NCBI RefSeq assembly: GCF_003576645.1
Contig: NC_044917.1
Coordinates: forward strand, 7,087,287 to 7,151,286
DNA: 64,000 bases
Reading direction: 5' to 3'
Origin: Ipomoea triloba
Lineage: Eukaryota > Streptophyta > Magnoliopsida > Solanales > Convolvulaceae
Of the stretch, positions 1 through 12,118 are shown in pieces. Under the pieces are notes generated by a model. That model made no database searches and was not told the origin of the DNA. It was given only the letters and a program-made list of their open reading frames with translations. The first letter of the stretch is position 1. Each line of letters opens with the position of its first letter. Made by a program: the position numbers and the translations under genes.

Positions 1-975
1 CTTTTCCAGAACACAGCCCCCCCCCTCCTCTCCCCCACAAGTGTACCAATCCCATCTGCCACACATTGTTGACTAGATTTTATTCCCTTACCATGAAGAA
101 GAGAAGAAGAACTTGAAATATACACTAATCATGAAAGGAAAAGCATCACAACTTATGGTTTAAGTCATTTGACTAGTTGAGAGTAAATGAAACTGGGAAA
201 TTTGGTAAACAGAGTTGGTGATAAAGGTAGGATTCTGGGATGGCAGTTGCAGGGATGTTACCTAACAACACCTGATGTTTTTTACCTATTGACTAGCGTA
301 ATGACAATGTAGTATCCAGTCATATGATCTCAGTTCTTGAGTCGATTCTTCACTGTCAAGAAGAAGACATGTGCGGGTTAATAATTTGGATCAAGGTTGC
401 TGAAGAAGAAAGCGAAGGTTGTGAAAACATCTTGATTCATTAGTCATCTCAGTTGTATGCCCCTCCAACTGCTAAATCGATTGGAAGACATTATAAGCAA
501 AGTTTGAGCTTTGTATGAATGATTTAGTGCATTGGTTCCCATTATCCTTCTTGATCAAGTGTACCAATAAATGTAGGTAATATGTTGTATGATGTGTCCC
601 AATCCCCAAAAATCTTTCTAGTTGTCTTTAACTTTGGAACTTTGTATACCATATCTTTTAATATGAAACATCAAAAGAGAATGTCTCTTGCAATTGTAAT
701 AGATGGTGAAGTTTTTACTTGACTTCTGATCTCTAGATGCCAACTAAAGAAGACGAGCAAATGGATATTCCTTCTATAGGTTAGAAGTCTAAGAAATCAT
801 AATTGATCAGAAAAAGAGGGGGGAAATTTTCTTCATTTCCATGACAAATTATAGTACAATCCATAACATTCAGGAGATTATAATTCTTTCATAATTAATT
901 GGAGAGATTAGCTGACATCTGCTCCATACTGAAACATGTTAAGTGAAAATGAAATGAAAATTTGCAGTTGTTGCT
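1..975. other. 3' flank of the ACX1-like gene, no gene seen
   Basis: No credible coding exon on either strand. The stretch next to 975 is AT-rich and must contain the 3' UTR and poly(A) signals of the minus-strand acyl-CoA oxidase gene; I cannot fix the poly(A) site. The rest is unremarkable AT-rich DNA. Confidence 0.5.
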
Positions 976-3900
976 TCAGAGTCTAGCTGCTAGCAATTGT
1001 TGTCTTAGCAGAGGCTTGATATATTCATGGTAGCCATCAGGTACATCACACTCATTCAGAGGATTCTTCCATGCTGCCTCATAAAGTTTGGGATACACAT
1101 TTCCATCGTAGCACCCAAGAACTGAACCGAGAAAGTGATCTGTGTGGTTAAATGCATCGACGAGGGCAACAGCATTTGGACGCACCTGGTTTTAGGATCA
1201 AGATTTTCAAAGTATAAGAATTAGAAAGGGATTGTAATTTGTAGGCTCAGAATCAAGAAGATAAGTTACACAGCACAAACCTGGGTATACAATGCCCTGA
1301 GCTGATCATTGGCAAGTGATGCCTGTTTTGGAGTTAGATAGTTGACAGCCAGGAAATCTCCTTGGTGTTTGTGGAGGAGGAAGAGTGAGTATATGCTGCA
1401 AAGCGCCTGCAACTGTTGCTTCACCCCCTTCCCTGGAATGTCTTGCTGCAATTTCTCGATAAACTTGAATAACAAGAATTCATAAGATCGCGACCAAATC
1501 CTCCTCAGGAAGAGAAGGAATTCATAAGAGCAAGACTGTCATTCTAATTCATTAGATTGCAACATACTGCCCGCATGGGCAGTTCAGTTGGTTCCTAAGT
1601 AATAGATTGTGGGCAAGGATACAAGATCGAGCCCTGACAGTCATAGTGTAAGAGTTACGCCCAATGTGATGGAATTCATAAGAGCAAGACTGTCATTCTA
1701 ATTCATTAGATTGCAACATATTGCCCACATGGGCAGTTCAGTTAGTTCCTGAGTAATAGATTATAGGCAAGGATACAAGATCGAGGCCTGGCAGTCATAG
1801 TATAAGAGTTACGCCCAATGTGATGGGCTTCTTGTGGGCACCATGCACTAGTCTTCATTATCCAGTCAGGCCTAGGTGTAGGGGCCCTAGGGGCGAGGGA
1901 ATTTCGACTTTTATGGGCAAGACTGCAACATGGCTAAAGGAGCTTACTTGGAAACAACAATTAATTGGCAGTGGGCAACAGCTGCTTCAGCTAAATCAGC
2001 CGTCAGTTCTGCAAAACCTGCATGAATAAACATTTGTAACATGCTCAGTCAAATTGAATAAACATGAAGGATCTAAAACACAAACGCATCAAGAATTGAA
2101 TCAATAAAGAAGAGTACCTTCTTCTGGATTAGTAAATTTGCTAATATTCTTAGCACATGAAACAGACATTCTTACTGCCCTTGCTTCAAAGGCTTCCAAC
2201 ACTGTACTAGGCTTCAGCCAATCCTTGGCTGCCATGAAATAAGATTTTACATGTAAGTCAACAGCATACCTATGCAAGCTGTGTTCTGGAAAAGCTAATA
2301 AATAACTGTCATATTTTACTTGATGCAATGACAATAGAAAATTATCACAAATTATTACATCAGAGCATATGTATCCTTAAACTAGCATTAATTTCCAATT
2401 TTCCAGGTGGATGCTTTTGGAAGTTAAAATGTTCCCTTCTGAGCTATCACAAATGCTTACCTTGCTGAACATTACAGTGACATTGCATTAGCTGTTCAAT
2501 TCTTCCCATATAGGCTATAGTTCCCACAGCCTGTAGTTTACCAGACCCGAGCCGGGAAACACTTTTCATGAGAAACCTTGCAACCTACACAAAAGCTCAG
2601 CAGTTTATTTCACAGAACATCTGGCTTTCAATATCATCAGGAAGAAACATAAGAAATGCAAGTAGCGGTAGTTAATATCACATACTTGTAGAAGTAGCAC
2701 GGTGTTATCTCCTTCGTATGTACAAGCAGGTACATACGCAGCAAATAATTCGGGAAGTCCACTGCTACAGAGGTAGCCATGCCCCCCACATAACTTTCTG
2801 CATTCTTCAATTCCATCCTGCAAGGTTCAACATTTATAATGAATTACCAAGAAAAGAATGCATGCCCAATTAACAAGACCTACATCTAGGGGCACAAAAG
2901 AGGTGATAATTGAAGGTTATCAATTTGCCATTCATTACTTACGGCAGTAGCAGTTGTAGTCAAAGACTTCATCCCCGCAGTGCATGCATGAACTTCTGGC
3001 AGAGTTGAGAAGTCACCTGCTTGTAGTTTTTGGGTCACATCGGTATACAGCCATTTAAGCCACTCACCAACAAAGCGGAAAGCATATGTAGAAGCCAACA
3101 AGGGAAAGAGTCTACTTTGTTGAGTTTTATAGTTGATCACCTACAAGTGAAGCAGGTTATAAAACTTCCATCATTAACAACTGCCTGTAAAATTCATTTT
3201 TCTATAGTTCTAGCTACGCAGGAATAGGTCACAAGTAAATTATACAAGTTTATATTTTATATCAAGAACTACTGGCATCTGAATTCTATGTGATAATTAG
3301 CTAAACTTAATAAGTTGGATAGTATTAAATTTTCTAGATGCTACTGAGAGCAGAATACATTGTACAACGGAAGGCTTTCACACCAGCACACTCTATATTA
3401 AATTACCTGTGTTTCTTGTCCACCATTTTGCGATCCAAATTGTCTACGCACAGCACTATATCTAGTAGCAATGCACACTGCACGGGACAATGCATAGGAA
3501 GCGTCACGTACCATACTTTGCCGGACAAGCACCATAGTCCCATAAAGAAGTTGTCGAGGGATATCAGATTTCACATATTTTCCCTCCCTTGTAACTTGTG
3601 AGACCCTTAGCATTAGAACAAATGAAAAAAAAAAAAAATTATAATTGCCATCTCATGTTAAAAGAAGGAAAGAAAATAGCAATTGGAAATGAGTCATGCA
3701 AATTAGCATACCTCATCAGCATCTGATCTCTTGGAATTCGGACATGATCAAATCTTAATACCCCATTGTCCATTGTGTTGTATGCACCATTGCCAAATTT
3801 CGTTCCAATATCTCCTATGGTTATACCTGCAAGGGGTTTATGGTCCTCCAAGCTCCGCAATTGGACGATAAATCCTAAAATACAAATAACAAAAGAAAGT

Positions 3901-5244
3901 TAATCCATCCTGAAATGAATTCAATAAATTGGCCAATATGATATATTGATATGTAAAAGTACTTGTGCTCACCATGAACTCCATGGTCTTTACCCTCTGT
4001 TATAAGACGAGCATAAACAATAGCATGAGTGGAGACTTTACCCAATCCACCAGGCCACCACTAATTCAAATAATAAAGCCACAGAATAATAACAAATTTC
4101 CAATAATTTCAGCCAAGAGGAAAACAAGATTGCAGGTTTGAGAACCAACAGAGTGAAAGATAGTTTGAAAAAAAAAAAAAAACTAAAGGATTTACATCAT
4201 CTCTGTATATCTAACAAGTAAATAACTGGATTAAAAATAGCTCAGTCCTCTAACCTTGCTTGAAGTCAATGTGGGACTATGAATGACAAATTCATCTGTT
4301 TGAGGATCAAATGTGGCAGTGGTTTCAAGCCCTCGTACATTGGATCCATGACCAAGTTCAGTTTGTGCATAGCAGCCAATTATTTGCATCTTGTAGGCTA
4401 ATGTCAACCACTTCTTTTGCTGCTCCTCTGTGCCTGAACCTTTTATGGCAGGGATAAACATCCCCTACATTGAGAATGGTAAAAGGTGAGCCATGATATT
4501 CTAAAGGAGGCAAATCAAATTTGAGATTGACAATTATGAAACACTGATTTTAGTTCAGCTGTGCAGGTTGATTATAGAAGGTTGGGCTTGGTGCATTGTA
4601 CCAAGAGCCATGCATTTGAAGCTTTTTTATGCAAACACAATATTCACAATGCTAAGTTAAATAAAAGGTAAGCCTTTGAAGATTAGAAGCTGAAAAGTCA
4701 GTAAAAGAGGGTACCCAATGAAGATCAGTAAAAGCAGGCTCATCAATGTAGAACCTTAGCATCAGTGCCTCTTCCTCTACAACGACAAAATATCAATGTA
4801 AAATGTTAAAATTAACAATGTTAGGACTTAGGGAATTCACACAGCTAAAACACAATAATGAAATTTGATTTCTACCGGTCAGACGAAGCTCAATGATCTG
4901 TTTCCATGCATAGGAAGCCTTCCTTAGAGTGTTTTTAAACAGTTCTTTCCTGGCCATCTCAGTCCTGCCATCCTTACTCAAGGCCTAAATACACATTAAA
5001 ATGTAAACATCTTCAAAATTGGAACAGCCTCTCAGCAGTCCATGCCTTTCCCAGCAGAATATATGGCATTTACTTGTGAATATTAACCAATAAAGATAAA
5101 GGTATGGAGACATGGAATAACACTGTTAGACTCAAAGTCCTTGTTGGGCGATTAGCGATTAGCCGCAGTTTGTTAAAAGATGTATGATAAAATTAGTTGT
5201 TTGATGTTAATGGTTAATTGGCGAAAAGACAAAAAAGAATATTC

Positions 5245-5284
<40 letters not shown>

Positions 5285-5523
5285 GTAATAATAAAATACT
5301 ATCTATACTCCTAAATTTACTTCAAACTTTTAACGGCTAAAGTAAACAGCGCCAAATTCAAAGTTGGGTAAAAGAGAAATCTTACAGGATCACTGGCAAC
5401 GAGCTTGGAGATGCGATCGGAGATTTCGAAGGCGCGGCGAGAGCCGGCCCACACGATCTTCATCGCGGCGACGTCGAACTCCGCCGTCCTTCTCTCTCCG
5501 GCCAAGTAATCCACTCCCACCAT
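976..5523 (-). CDS. ACX1: Peroxisomal acyl-CoA oxidase, ACX1 type (14 exons)
   Basis: Oxidises medium/long-chain acyl-CoA to trans-2-enoyl-CoA with FAD and O2, giving H2O2; in plants ACX1 also shortens the jasmonate precursor in peroxisomes. Exons in gene order: 5523-5386, 4984-4876, 4776-4715, 4464-4255, 4060-3973, 3874-3712, 3605-3407, 3140-2943, 2817-2686, 2584-2461, 2228-2118, 2017-1947/8, 1463-1281, 1185-976. The joined product is about 665 aa (family about 664) and is collinear with plant ACX1 throughout. It starts [10 protein letters not shown]; the FAD-site region [14 protein letters not shown] is in exon 4; the catalytic Glu falls at residue 424 inside ACTYEGDN (exon 9); the C-terminus ARL is a peroxisomal PTS1. 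All introns are GT..AG except intron 12, whose donor reads AAG-TAAGC: exact joining in frame needs a non-GT donor, and the nearest GT shifts the frame. Intron 12 also carries a SINE. Whether the gene is fully functional is therefore open. Confidence 0.93.
1517..1925 (+). mobile_element. tRNA-derived SINE with a partial tandem duplication, in ACX1 intron 12
   Basis: 1517-1670 and 1671-1824 are direct copies (period 154, few mismatches); the second copy continues to about 1925. Each copy holds a box A-like stretch (GGCAGTTCAGTTGG, about 1582 and 1735) and, about 45 bases on, a box B-like stretch (GATCGAGCC), the layout of an RNA polymerase III promoter of tRNA origin. It lies antisense to the host gene. 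The 3' end and a TSD are not resolved, so the right boundary is approximate. Confidence 0.6.
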
Positions 5524-6658
5524 ATCTCCAGTCGCAGAAACAAAACGAGCACCGAAATTCGTGGAAGCTACATACGGAACAAAAGAGGATAGGTTTAAAT
5601 AGCGATAAAATTCGAAATCGAAGCAGTTGAGGACAATGGAGTCGATGATAAGATTTCCAGATCGGTTCGAACAAATCCGTCCTACCCAGAAAACAAGATT
5701 GGACTGAACACGCCGTACGTCGTGTTTCCCAAGAGCGTTATCAATAATTCAATACTATTCTCCGCCATTAATCCTTATGGTACAACGCACAACTACCCGC
5801 GAACTATATCCGACGGCACCAGTCTATTGGATTACTGTTCATCCACATCCGTGCAATCAATTTCGTTTCTTCATTTTCTGTCATTTCCTGGTCCAATTAA
5901 ATACCGTATTCATACTTGGGTTAGCTGACAGTTCGTACTTGCTTTTATTGATTAATTAAAACAAATAAAGGTCATTCTGAAAACGAAATTATACCATTGA
6001 ATTTAAAAAAATATAATTAATCTCTCCAAGAAATAAAAATTATGCAATCACACCAACTTATAAGTTAATTTCGTGTAATGGTAGTTCATGATTGATGTCC
6101 CATCACACCAACTAATAAGTTATTTTTCTTTCTTTCTTGATTCATCTCTCATCTATCATAACATTCATCTCTGTCCAATAAAATAACAGGAGAAGAAAAT
6201 TTGATAATTTTATTTTATCAGAGGAAATAATTAAAAAAAAAATTTTGCAACCTCCGCCTTAGAGCAAAGCTCTGAGACAAAGCTTCACCTTCATTCGCCA
6301 ATGGAGGCGAAGGTGTCTTTGCCTCTCAAAGATTTGAGACGAAAGCATTTTTGTGAGACTTATATCAACAAATTAAAGTGGCAAATTCATCTCAATATAT
6401 TTTGTTAAATATTAAATTATTAATAGCTAGTTACTTGACTTTTGCATTATGGACTTAGTGAAATGTGTGCTTTAATGTCAATTTTCGTTAGAATGTTGTT
6501 TATACATACTTGTTCAAACACAAATTATACCATTTTATTGACTCTACTTGTGATAGACATACCTGTTTTGTAAACTCACCAGCCTCACATTGTAAATCAG
6601 ACAAAACATCTAAATTTAGACAATTTTTTTTTTAAAAAAAAACAAGAACAAATGATTG
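5524..6658. other. Promoter side of the ACX1-like gene and AT-rich spacer
   Basis: Bases just right of 5523 should hold the 5' UTR and promoter of the minus-strand ACX1 gene. I see no definite TATA box. From about 5930 the sequence is AT-rich with no reading frame showing protein-like character. Confidence 0.4.
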
Positions 6659-7010
6659 TAAGAACATCCATACTAGTAGATTATTTGGGATTTTTGTCAA
6701 TTGCAATGACATGTTGGAGAGAGAAACTATGAGAGATAAATTTGGGATTCTTCTGCAAAGAATGAATTTATTGCAGAAAAGTGGATCCCAATGAAGAGTT
6801 CACACACATTATTGTTCGCGTGGAAGGCACTAATTGCGCCAGCGGGCGCGTGCACGGCACGCAGGCGCAACTGACAACCTTACTTTTTTTTTTTTTTTTA
6901 AATTAAATTTGTTTTAATTTTTTCCTCTCCTCTCATTTTCTCTTTCCTGATCACACTTACAAAAACTCTTAAAAAACTGCGAAAAAATCCAACTGATAAG
7001 GATGCTCTAA
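6659..7010. mobile_element. MITE with GC-rich internal hairpin (copy 1, diverged)
   Basis: Ends are inverted: TAAGAACATCCATACTAG on the left against TTAGAGCATCCTTATCAG read inward from the right. A GC-rich palindrome of about 37 bases sits at 6834-6870, and a pyrimidine-rich tract followed by CTTACAAAAACTCTTAAAA lies before the right end. The same arrangement and tract occur in the elements at 18859-19196 and 29555-29932, so I group the three; the terminal repeats of this copy differ most. Confidence 0.55.
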
Positions 7011-7766
7011 GTGAAACTTATCTTATGACTACAGTTGATAAAGAATCACAAGAAAGTAAACTATTTAAGTCACTCATAGTTAACCAGCTCAAACTAAAGG
7101 ACTTATAGGCAACTCCTATAGAAAAAATGTTTGAAAGACTAAAACTTTCTCTTGTTCTTTCTCTTATAGGTCAGACCCGTTAGGCCTACTCCTTTGCAGG
7201 TCTCTTTTTTTAACCTTAACACGCCCCATCGCGGGGCAACCCGCGAGCTTTGACAGTACTAAACCTTGCATCAAAATAAATTATTGATAGGCGTAATATT
7301 ACTTTTAAAAAGTTTAAGAGCTAATTGACTTTTCACTTAAAGTTTAAGGGCCTATTTGATTATTATTCCTATTTTTTTATAAGGAATGTTAAATTAAATA
7401 GTTTATACAATTTAACATGTTTAAAACATTGTTACGGGTTTGAATTTCTTGGCGAAGAGAAGGTAATAAGAAAATTCTGTAGAACGAACCTTGCATTTCT
7501 TATCAGCTAATTAATGCCAGACAAACACTCTCGAAAGTAGCAAAATGATGCCATGTCCCATAGGAACCAAACAACATACAGGCTCGTATACACATATCGT
7601 ACAAGGAAAATTTATGCCACAGCTAGCATTAAAGAAACAAAAAAAAAAGTATTATTAACAATGTTTGGATCTCCAACTAAAGTTTCAATCAAAATGTTGT
7701 ATAATGATGACACAGTAAAAATATAATCAGGCATTCAACAACTAAGTGAAGGAGGAAAATGCAAGC
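7011..7766. other. Spacer and 3' flank of the DUF1218 gene
   Basis: No gene seen. The right-hand part must include the 3' UTR of the minus-strand DUF1218 gene. A GC-rich patch at about 7190-7250 stands out from the AT-rich surroundings but I could not assign it. Confidence 0.4.
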
Positions 7767-8629
7767 TTATTTGTAGGCAGCCATGCCCACAGCGGCTTCT
7801 CCAACGTAAGGTCCAACGCTTCCTCTGGCTTTGGAGTAGGAAACATAGTAGAACTGGGAGAGTATGGCAGTGAAGAACACGAAAGCTGCGCCAGCTCCAA
7901 ACACTCCCTTTCTAACTGTCTCGCAGGATACCGGTTGGTCGTTGATTAGGTACGATGATCTGTACTTGGTGTGATAAGCATTCCTCACTGAACCAGCCAG
8001 CAGACATACCTCCGCAATGAAGAATGTCACCCTGGAATAATTCATTAACATCCATCTTTACTTTTATTTCACAATAGCTCTAAATATAGATTGTCGAGCA
8101 TATAATATATAAACATAAATGTATGTACATTTCAACTATCAGCTTAGACTTTTAGTTGAACATAAGGGTGGAGATATATATTTACCAGCAGATTATGAAT
8201 AGGAGAACTGCACAAGCCCGTGAACCTCCGGGGCTCAAAGCCTTTCCGAAGCAGAAGCAGCGGCTGGCCACCATGATAAGAACTTGACTAGCCATTAGAA
8301 ACAGGAAGGCACCCACACCAAACCCAGTTGAAATGTCAGAGTCATACACACAGTAGCTGTAGGTCTGTTCCTCATCCATTTGGATCTTGGCCTGCAAGCA
8401 AAGCAAAGTCGAGTAAATTCAATCTGCAAATCTGTCTCGAACATATCCCAGATTCCCCAGTAACAGAACAAGCAAATCCCAATACAAGAAAAAGTTCAAG
8501 ATTGAATCTTTAATCAGAAAGAAAGAAACGGATGCTTACAGTGCTTCTTCTCTGCTCAGCACCAACGGCTAAACCAAAAGCAATAAGATCAAATACAAAG
8601 ACAGTGATCATTAACAGCTTGGAAGCCAT
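7767..8629 (-). CDS. DUF1218 four-helix membrane protein (3 exons)
   Basis: Exons 8629-8540, 8391-8186 and 8031-7767 join with GT..AG borders into 186 aa starting MASKLLMITVFVFDLIAFGL. Four hydrophobic segments lie at about residues 5-24, 53-72, 88-110 and 141-160. Family hallmarks are visible: the AEQRRS motif after helix 1, YCVYDSDIS, ASRCFCFGK, GGSRAC, a tryptophan at the exon 2/3 join, the RNAYHTKY loop and FYYVSYSKARG. The length is typical. DUF1218 includes the Arabidopsis MODIFYING WALL LIGNIN proteins and VCC, membrane proteins of the endomembrane system tied to lignin content and vein pattern; the exact subfamily and role here are not deducible. The first helix could double as a signal anchor. 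No lesion seen. Confidence 0.9.
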
Positions 8630-10667
8630 TGTTGAAGCTTCAGTTCCTCCCTGTACAAAGAGTGTCACAGATCTAGATCTCTTCCTCACCGAAACTCACA
8701 CGTCCACAATAGCTTCCCACTTCAGATATACAAAGTGGGTTGCGTGAGCGAGAAGCAGAGCAACTAATAAAGCTTAAAGAATTCTAAAGGCCACCAAATA
8801 TGGTGACATCTCAGCAGCCCGGAATCCATGTTGTTGCTTTCTGTAACCAACAAATGCTTTAATTTATTTGATTATTTATTTTTACCGATGAGAAAAGTTT
8901 AGTCGAATGCTAATTTTATTTGTTTTCTATTTTTTGAAACCTTGGATACGATATGAACAATGTAGATGAACGTTGGATCAGAGTGTCGGTGGCGTCATCC
9001 TTGTGCAAAGGTCGTCAGATGGAACGGTGGATCTGCGGTACCGGATGGCAGTATAAGGCGTTAATTTGAAATTCTAGATTTATTCTTAATTTTTATTACT
9101 GATTAATACTCGTATGTAGTACGTATCGTATTGAAATAAAAGAGACAAATATGTGGTGGTGGGAGGTAAATGAATTTTTTGTTGGTTAGCATCTCATAGT
9201 CATCATCACACGATTCTTTCCCACTACTTCATTGCTTCTTTTATTGTTGTTGTTGTTGTTGTTTTTTTTTTTTTAATAATTAATTTTTCATACACTTTTT
9301 TTGATAAGGTTATTGCAAGAAACCATGAATTATAAAATTAACGTTTTTAATCCGGTCTCAAATGGTCATTTGAGAGAAAATTTACTTAAGGATCAAAAGT
9401 GGCACAAAATTAATAATTGATGGACCAAAATTAGTTTATTTTAAAATTGAAAATCAAAAGTAGGAAAATCACTATACTCGGATGACTAAAAACAATATTA
9501 CGGAGTATTAATTTGGAATAAATAGTGAAAGCAATTATTAAAAATCAATAGGAGGCCTCCCATTTAGGAAGCAATTATAAAAAGAAAATATAGTGATGTT
9601 TTTTTTTTAATAACTCGATTTTAAAGTGCACTTAACAACACTATAGATTGTATTTTTCAACACTATAAATTGCACTTTAGCAAATTTACAGAGTTCGTTC
9701 ATCTATTAACAAATTTTAAAAACTAAATCCGAAACTAAACCATAAATATATATATTTTTAAAACCCTTAAACCAAATTTAAAACTAAACTATATACTTCA
9801 AAGTGTGGACGCTAAGTGCATTTTCATATTTGGTGTACTTTATACTAACGTTTTGTATACTTTATAATATTGCTAGGTGCACTGTTATAGTAAATCATAA
9901 ATACTAAACTCTAAGGTAAATTGGAAACACTAAACCTGAAACTAAACAAAAAAATAAAAAATAAAAAATAAAATTACACCATAAACTCTAAAAGGTGAAC
10001 CATTTCAATTCACAATGTACTTTCGCACATCACAAAATGTAATAATCTTTACTATTGTTATCTGCATTCTATAATGTTGCTAAGGGCATTCAAAGTTTTT
10101 ATTTGAAAAGCACATGCACTACACACACAAATAAATTAATAGTTTAATAGGATGGATAATTTTTTAGTTTATTATGTAATATGTTTGTATGCAATTATTA
10201 TGTGAATTATTTATTAATTCATGGTGTGGGTCAATTAATTTACAATCACTAATGAAAATTAGAATTAAAAATATATTTTCTTAAAAGTTGTAAAAAATGC
10301 CACATTTAGAAATGATGTATATGTAATTATTTTAGTAAAAAAAAAATATTTTTGATAGAAATTACCAATACTTATATAGGCAAAAAATTCAGCAAAAACA
10401 TACAATTTTAGTAAAAACATAAGATTATTACAATATATATATAGAATGGTTCATGTGAGAACATATTTCTAAGTAAAAAGTAAGGACTGATTTAATCTAT
10501 CCATTTGGGTAGATCAATGATTGATGATTGCTGAAAAAATGAAAGAAAAAAATTGATATGATCAGTTTTATAAATATTAAAAACTTAAAAATTTATAATA
10601 ATTATAAAATTAACACATAATTTTTTTACTATGTTTTCTGAAAAATGAGTCATTTTTCATAAAATAT

Positions 10668-10672
<5 letters not shown>
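8630..10672. other. AT-rich intergenic region with repeat fragments
   Basis: The left end should hold the promoter of the DUF1218 gene. The rest has no coding potential that I can see. Stretches at 9590-10080 (runs on the theme of 'tgcactt...aacact...ctataaattgc') resemble degenerate interspersed repeats, and the segment 10440-10530 (TTCATGTGAGAAC near its start) resembles one at 39015-39110. Confidence 0.35.

Positions 10673-10737
<65 letters not shown>
10673..10737. repeat. (AT)n microsatellite
   Basis: About 32 uninterrupted AT dinucleotides. Confidence 0.97.
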
Positions 10738-10740
<3 letters not shown>

Positions 10741-10830
10741 CTATGATCTATTTTCAATATCTGCTTCTTAACATCCATTTATGTATTTTTTTTTTAATAA
10801 AGTATACTTTGTGAATTTGTGCGGTCTCAT

Positions 10831-11077
10831 TGTAATTGGGAAATTTATTGCAACATGCTGTTTTTATTATTTTAATTTATTTTGTTTTATCATGCATTCA
10901 TGCCCCTTGGTGGTTGCGTGAATGCCTGATTGTGGCTGGTAAGCCGAAGAAAGAAGGGAAAGACCAATTACGTACCCAAATCAACTTGCTAAACTGATTA
11001 ACTAACCCACCCGATTAACAAAATATTAATTTGGGTAGAGCATTGTTACGTTATTTGAAAACGAAATATTGTGTATG
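10831..11077. repeat. Direct duplication, left copy
   Basis: Shares about 240 bases with 11876-12118 at roughly 90% identity by eye, including the unusual stretch CCGAAGAAAGAAGGGAAAG. The pair brackets the tRNA-Ser gene. No protein-like frame. Confidence 0.85.
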
Positions 11078-11728
11078 AGTATTAATGTGATTATGCAATA
11101 AAGAAAAAAATTCTAAAACATTCCGGACATCTGGGGTGTGTCACATTTCTCTTAAGTTTACTAATCACAAATGATAATGTTTGTGAACAAAGAAAATTAG
11201 ATTATATATATTGAATTTCAAAATTATAGTTACATGGAATATCAATGCGGTGTGGGTATGGATCAAAGAAGAACTTGTATGTTTTTCATTAAAGAGTATC
11301 CGAGTTCAAATGACTTGATCTTCAATGGAGATTTGAATAAGCATAATTGGCATGATCTTTACAGAGGCCGGGTTGAACAATATTTCAGAATGTTTACGTG
11401 ATTATTTTCCATACATAAAAATGAGAGTTCATATTTATAGTTGTAGGATTGGAGAGTTTGGATATGTTCAAACTCCTTTGATATTATCTAATTAAACAAA
11501 TTAGATATTAACAATATTATTCAAAATATATCAAATATACTAATATTAAAAATAATTATATTTCTCAAATTTTCAACCTAATGTTATCTGGAATATATTT
11601 GATATAATCAAGAATAATTTGGAACACGACTGAAATATTTGTAGTTACAGATCTAGGCATGCAAAGGCTCAGACAAGTTGACAAGAAACGAATTTTGCAT
11701 CGTTGAAAACGGGGAGAAGTAAAAAGGA
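11078..11728. other. Spacer between duplication copy and tRNA-Ser
   Basis: No gene seen. A T-run on the minus strand (A-run at 11721-11725) directly after the tRNA is its RNA polymerase III terminator. Confidence 0.4.
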
Positions 11729-11810
11729 CGTGGACGGCAGGATTCGAACCTGCGCGGGCAAAGCCCACATGATTTCTAGTCATGCCCGATAACCACTCCG
11801 GCACGTCCAC
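11729..11810 (-). tRNA. tRNA-Ser(AGA)
   Basis: Read on the minus strand from 11810, the acceptor stem GTGGACG pairs with CGTCCAC before discriminator G (11729). The anticodon stem CATGA/TCATG holds loop CTAGAAA, anticodon AGA (serine UCU). A long variable arm (GTGGGCTTTGCCCGC) marks it as class II serine tRNA. Box A (TGCCGGAGTGG) and box B (GGTTCGAATCC) are intact, and TTTTT follows at 11725-11721. The 82-nt length and absence of an intron fit a functional cytosolic tRNA. No CCA is encoded, as expected in eukaryotes. Confidence 0.97.
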
Positions 11811-11875
11811 ATTGTTATTATCCATGCCCTGTCTTTTTGTGGTGGCATTTGAACACGATAGATGAAGCTAAACTA

Positions 11876-12118
11876 TTGAATTGGAAAATTTATTGCAACA
11901 TGCTGTTTTTATATATTATTTTAATTTAATTTGTTTCATCATGTATTCATGCCCCCTTGGTGGTTGCATGGATGCGTGATTGTGGCTGGTAAACCGAAGA
12001 AAGAAGGGAAAGACCAATTACACAAATCAACTTGCTAAACTGATTAACTAACCACCCGATCAACAAAATATTAAGTTGGGTAGAGCATTGTTATTTGAAA
12101 ACGAAATGCTCTGTATGG
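11876..12118. repeat. Direct duplication, right copy
   Basis: Partner of 10831-11077, same orientation, about 1.05 kb apart. Small indels (a TA insertion, loss of GTACCC) show the two have drifted. Confidence 0.85.

Noticed and set aside
10673..10737. Regular (AT)n array considered as a structured repeat or origin
   Set aside because: Simple microsatellite without spacers or flanking motifs.
11565..11825. 86-aa minus-strand frame
   Set aside because: Its protein-like start (VPEWLSG...) is translated tRNA-Ser.
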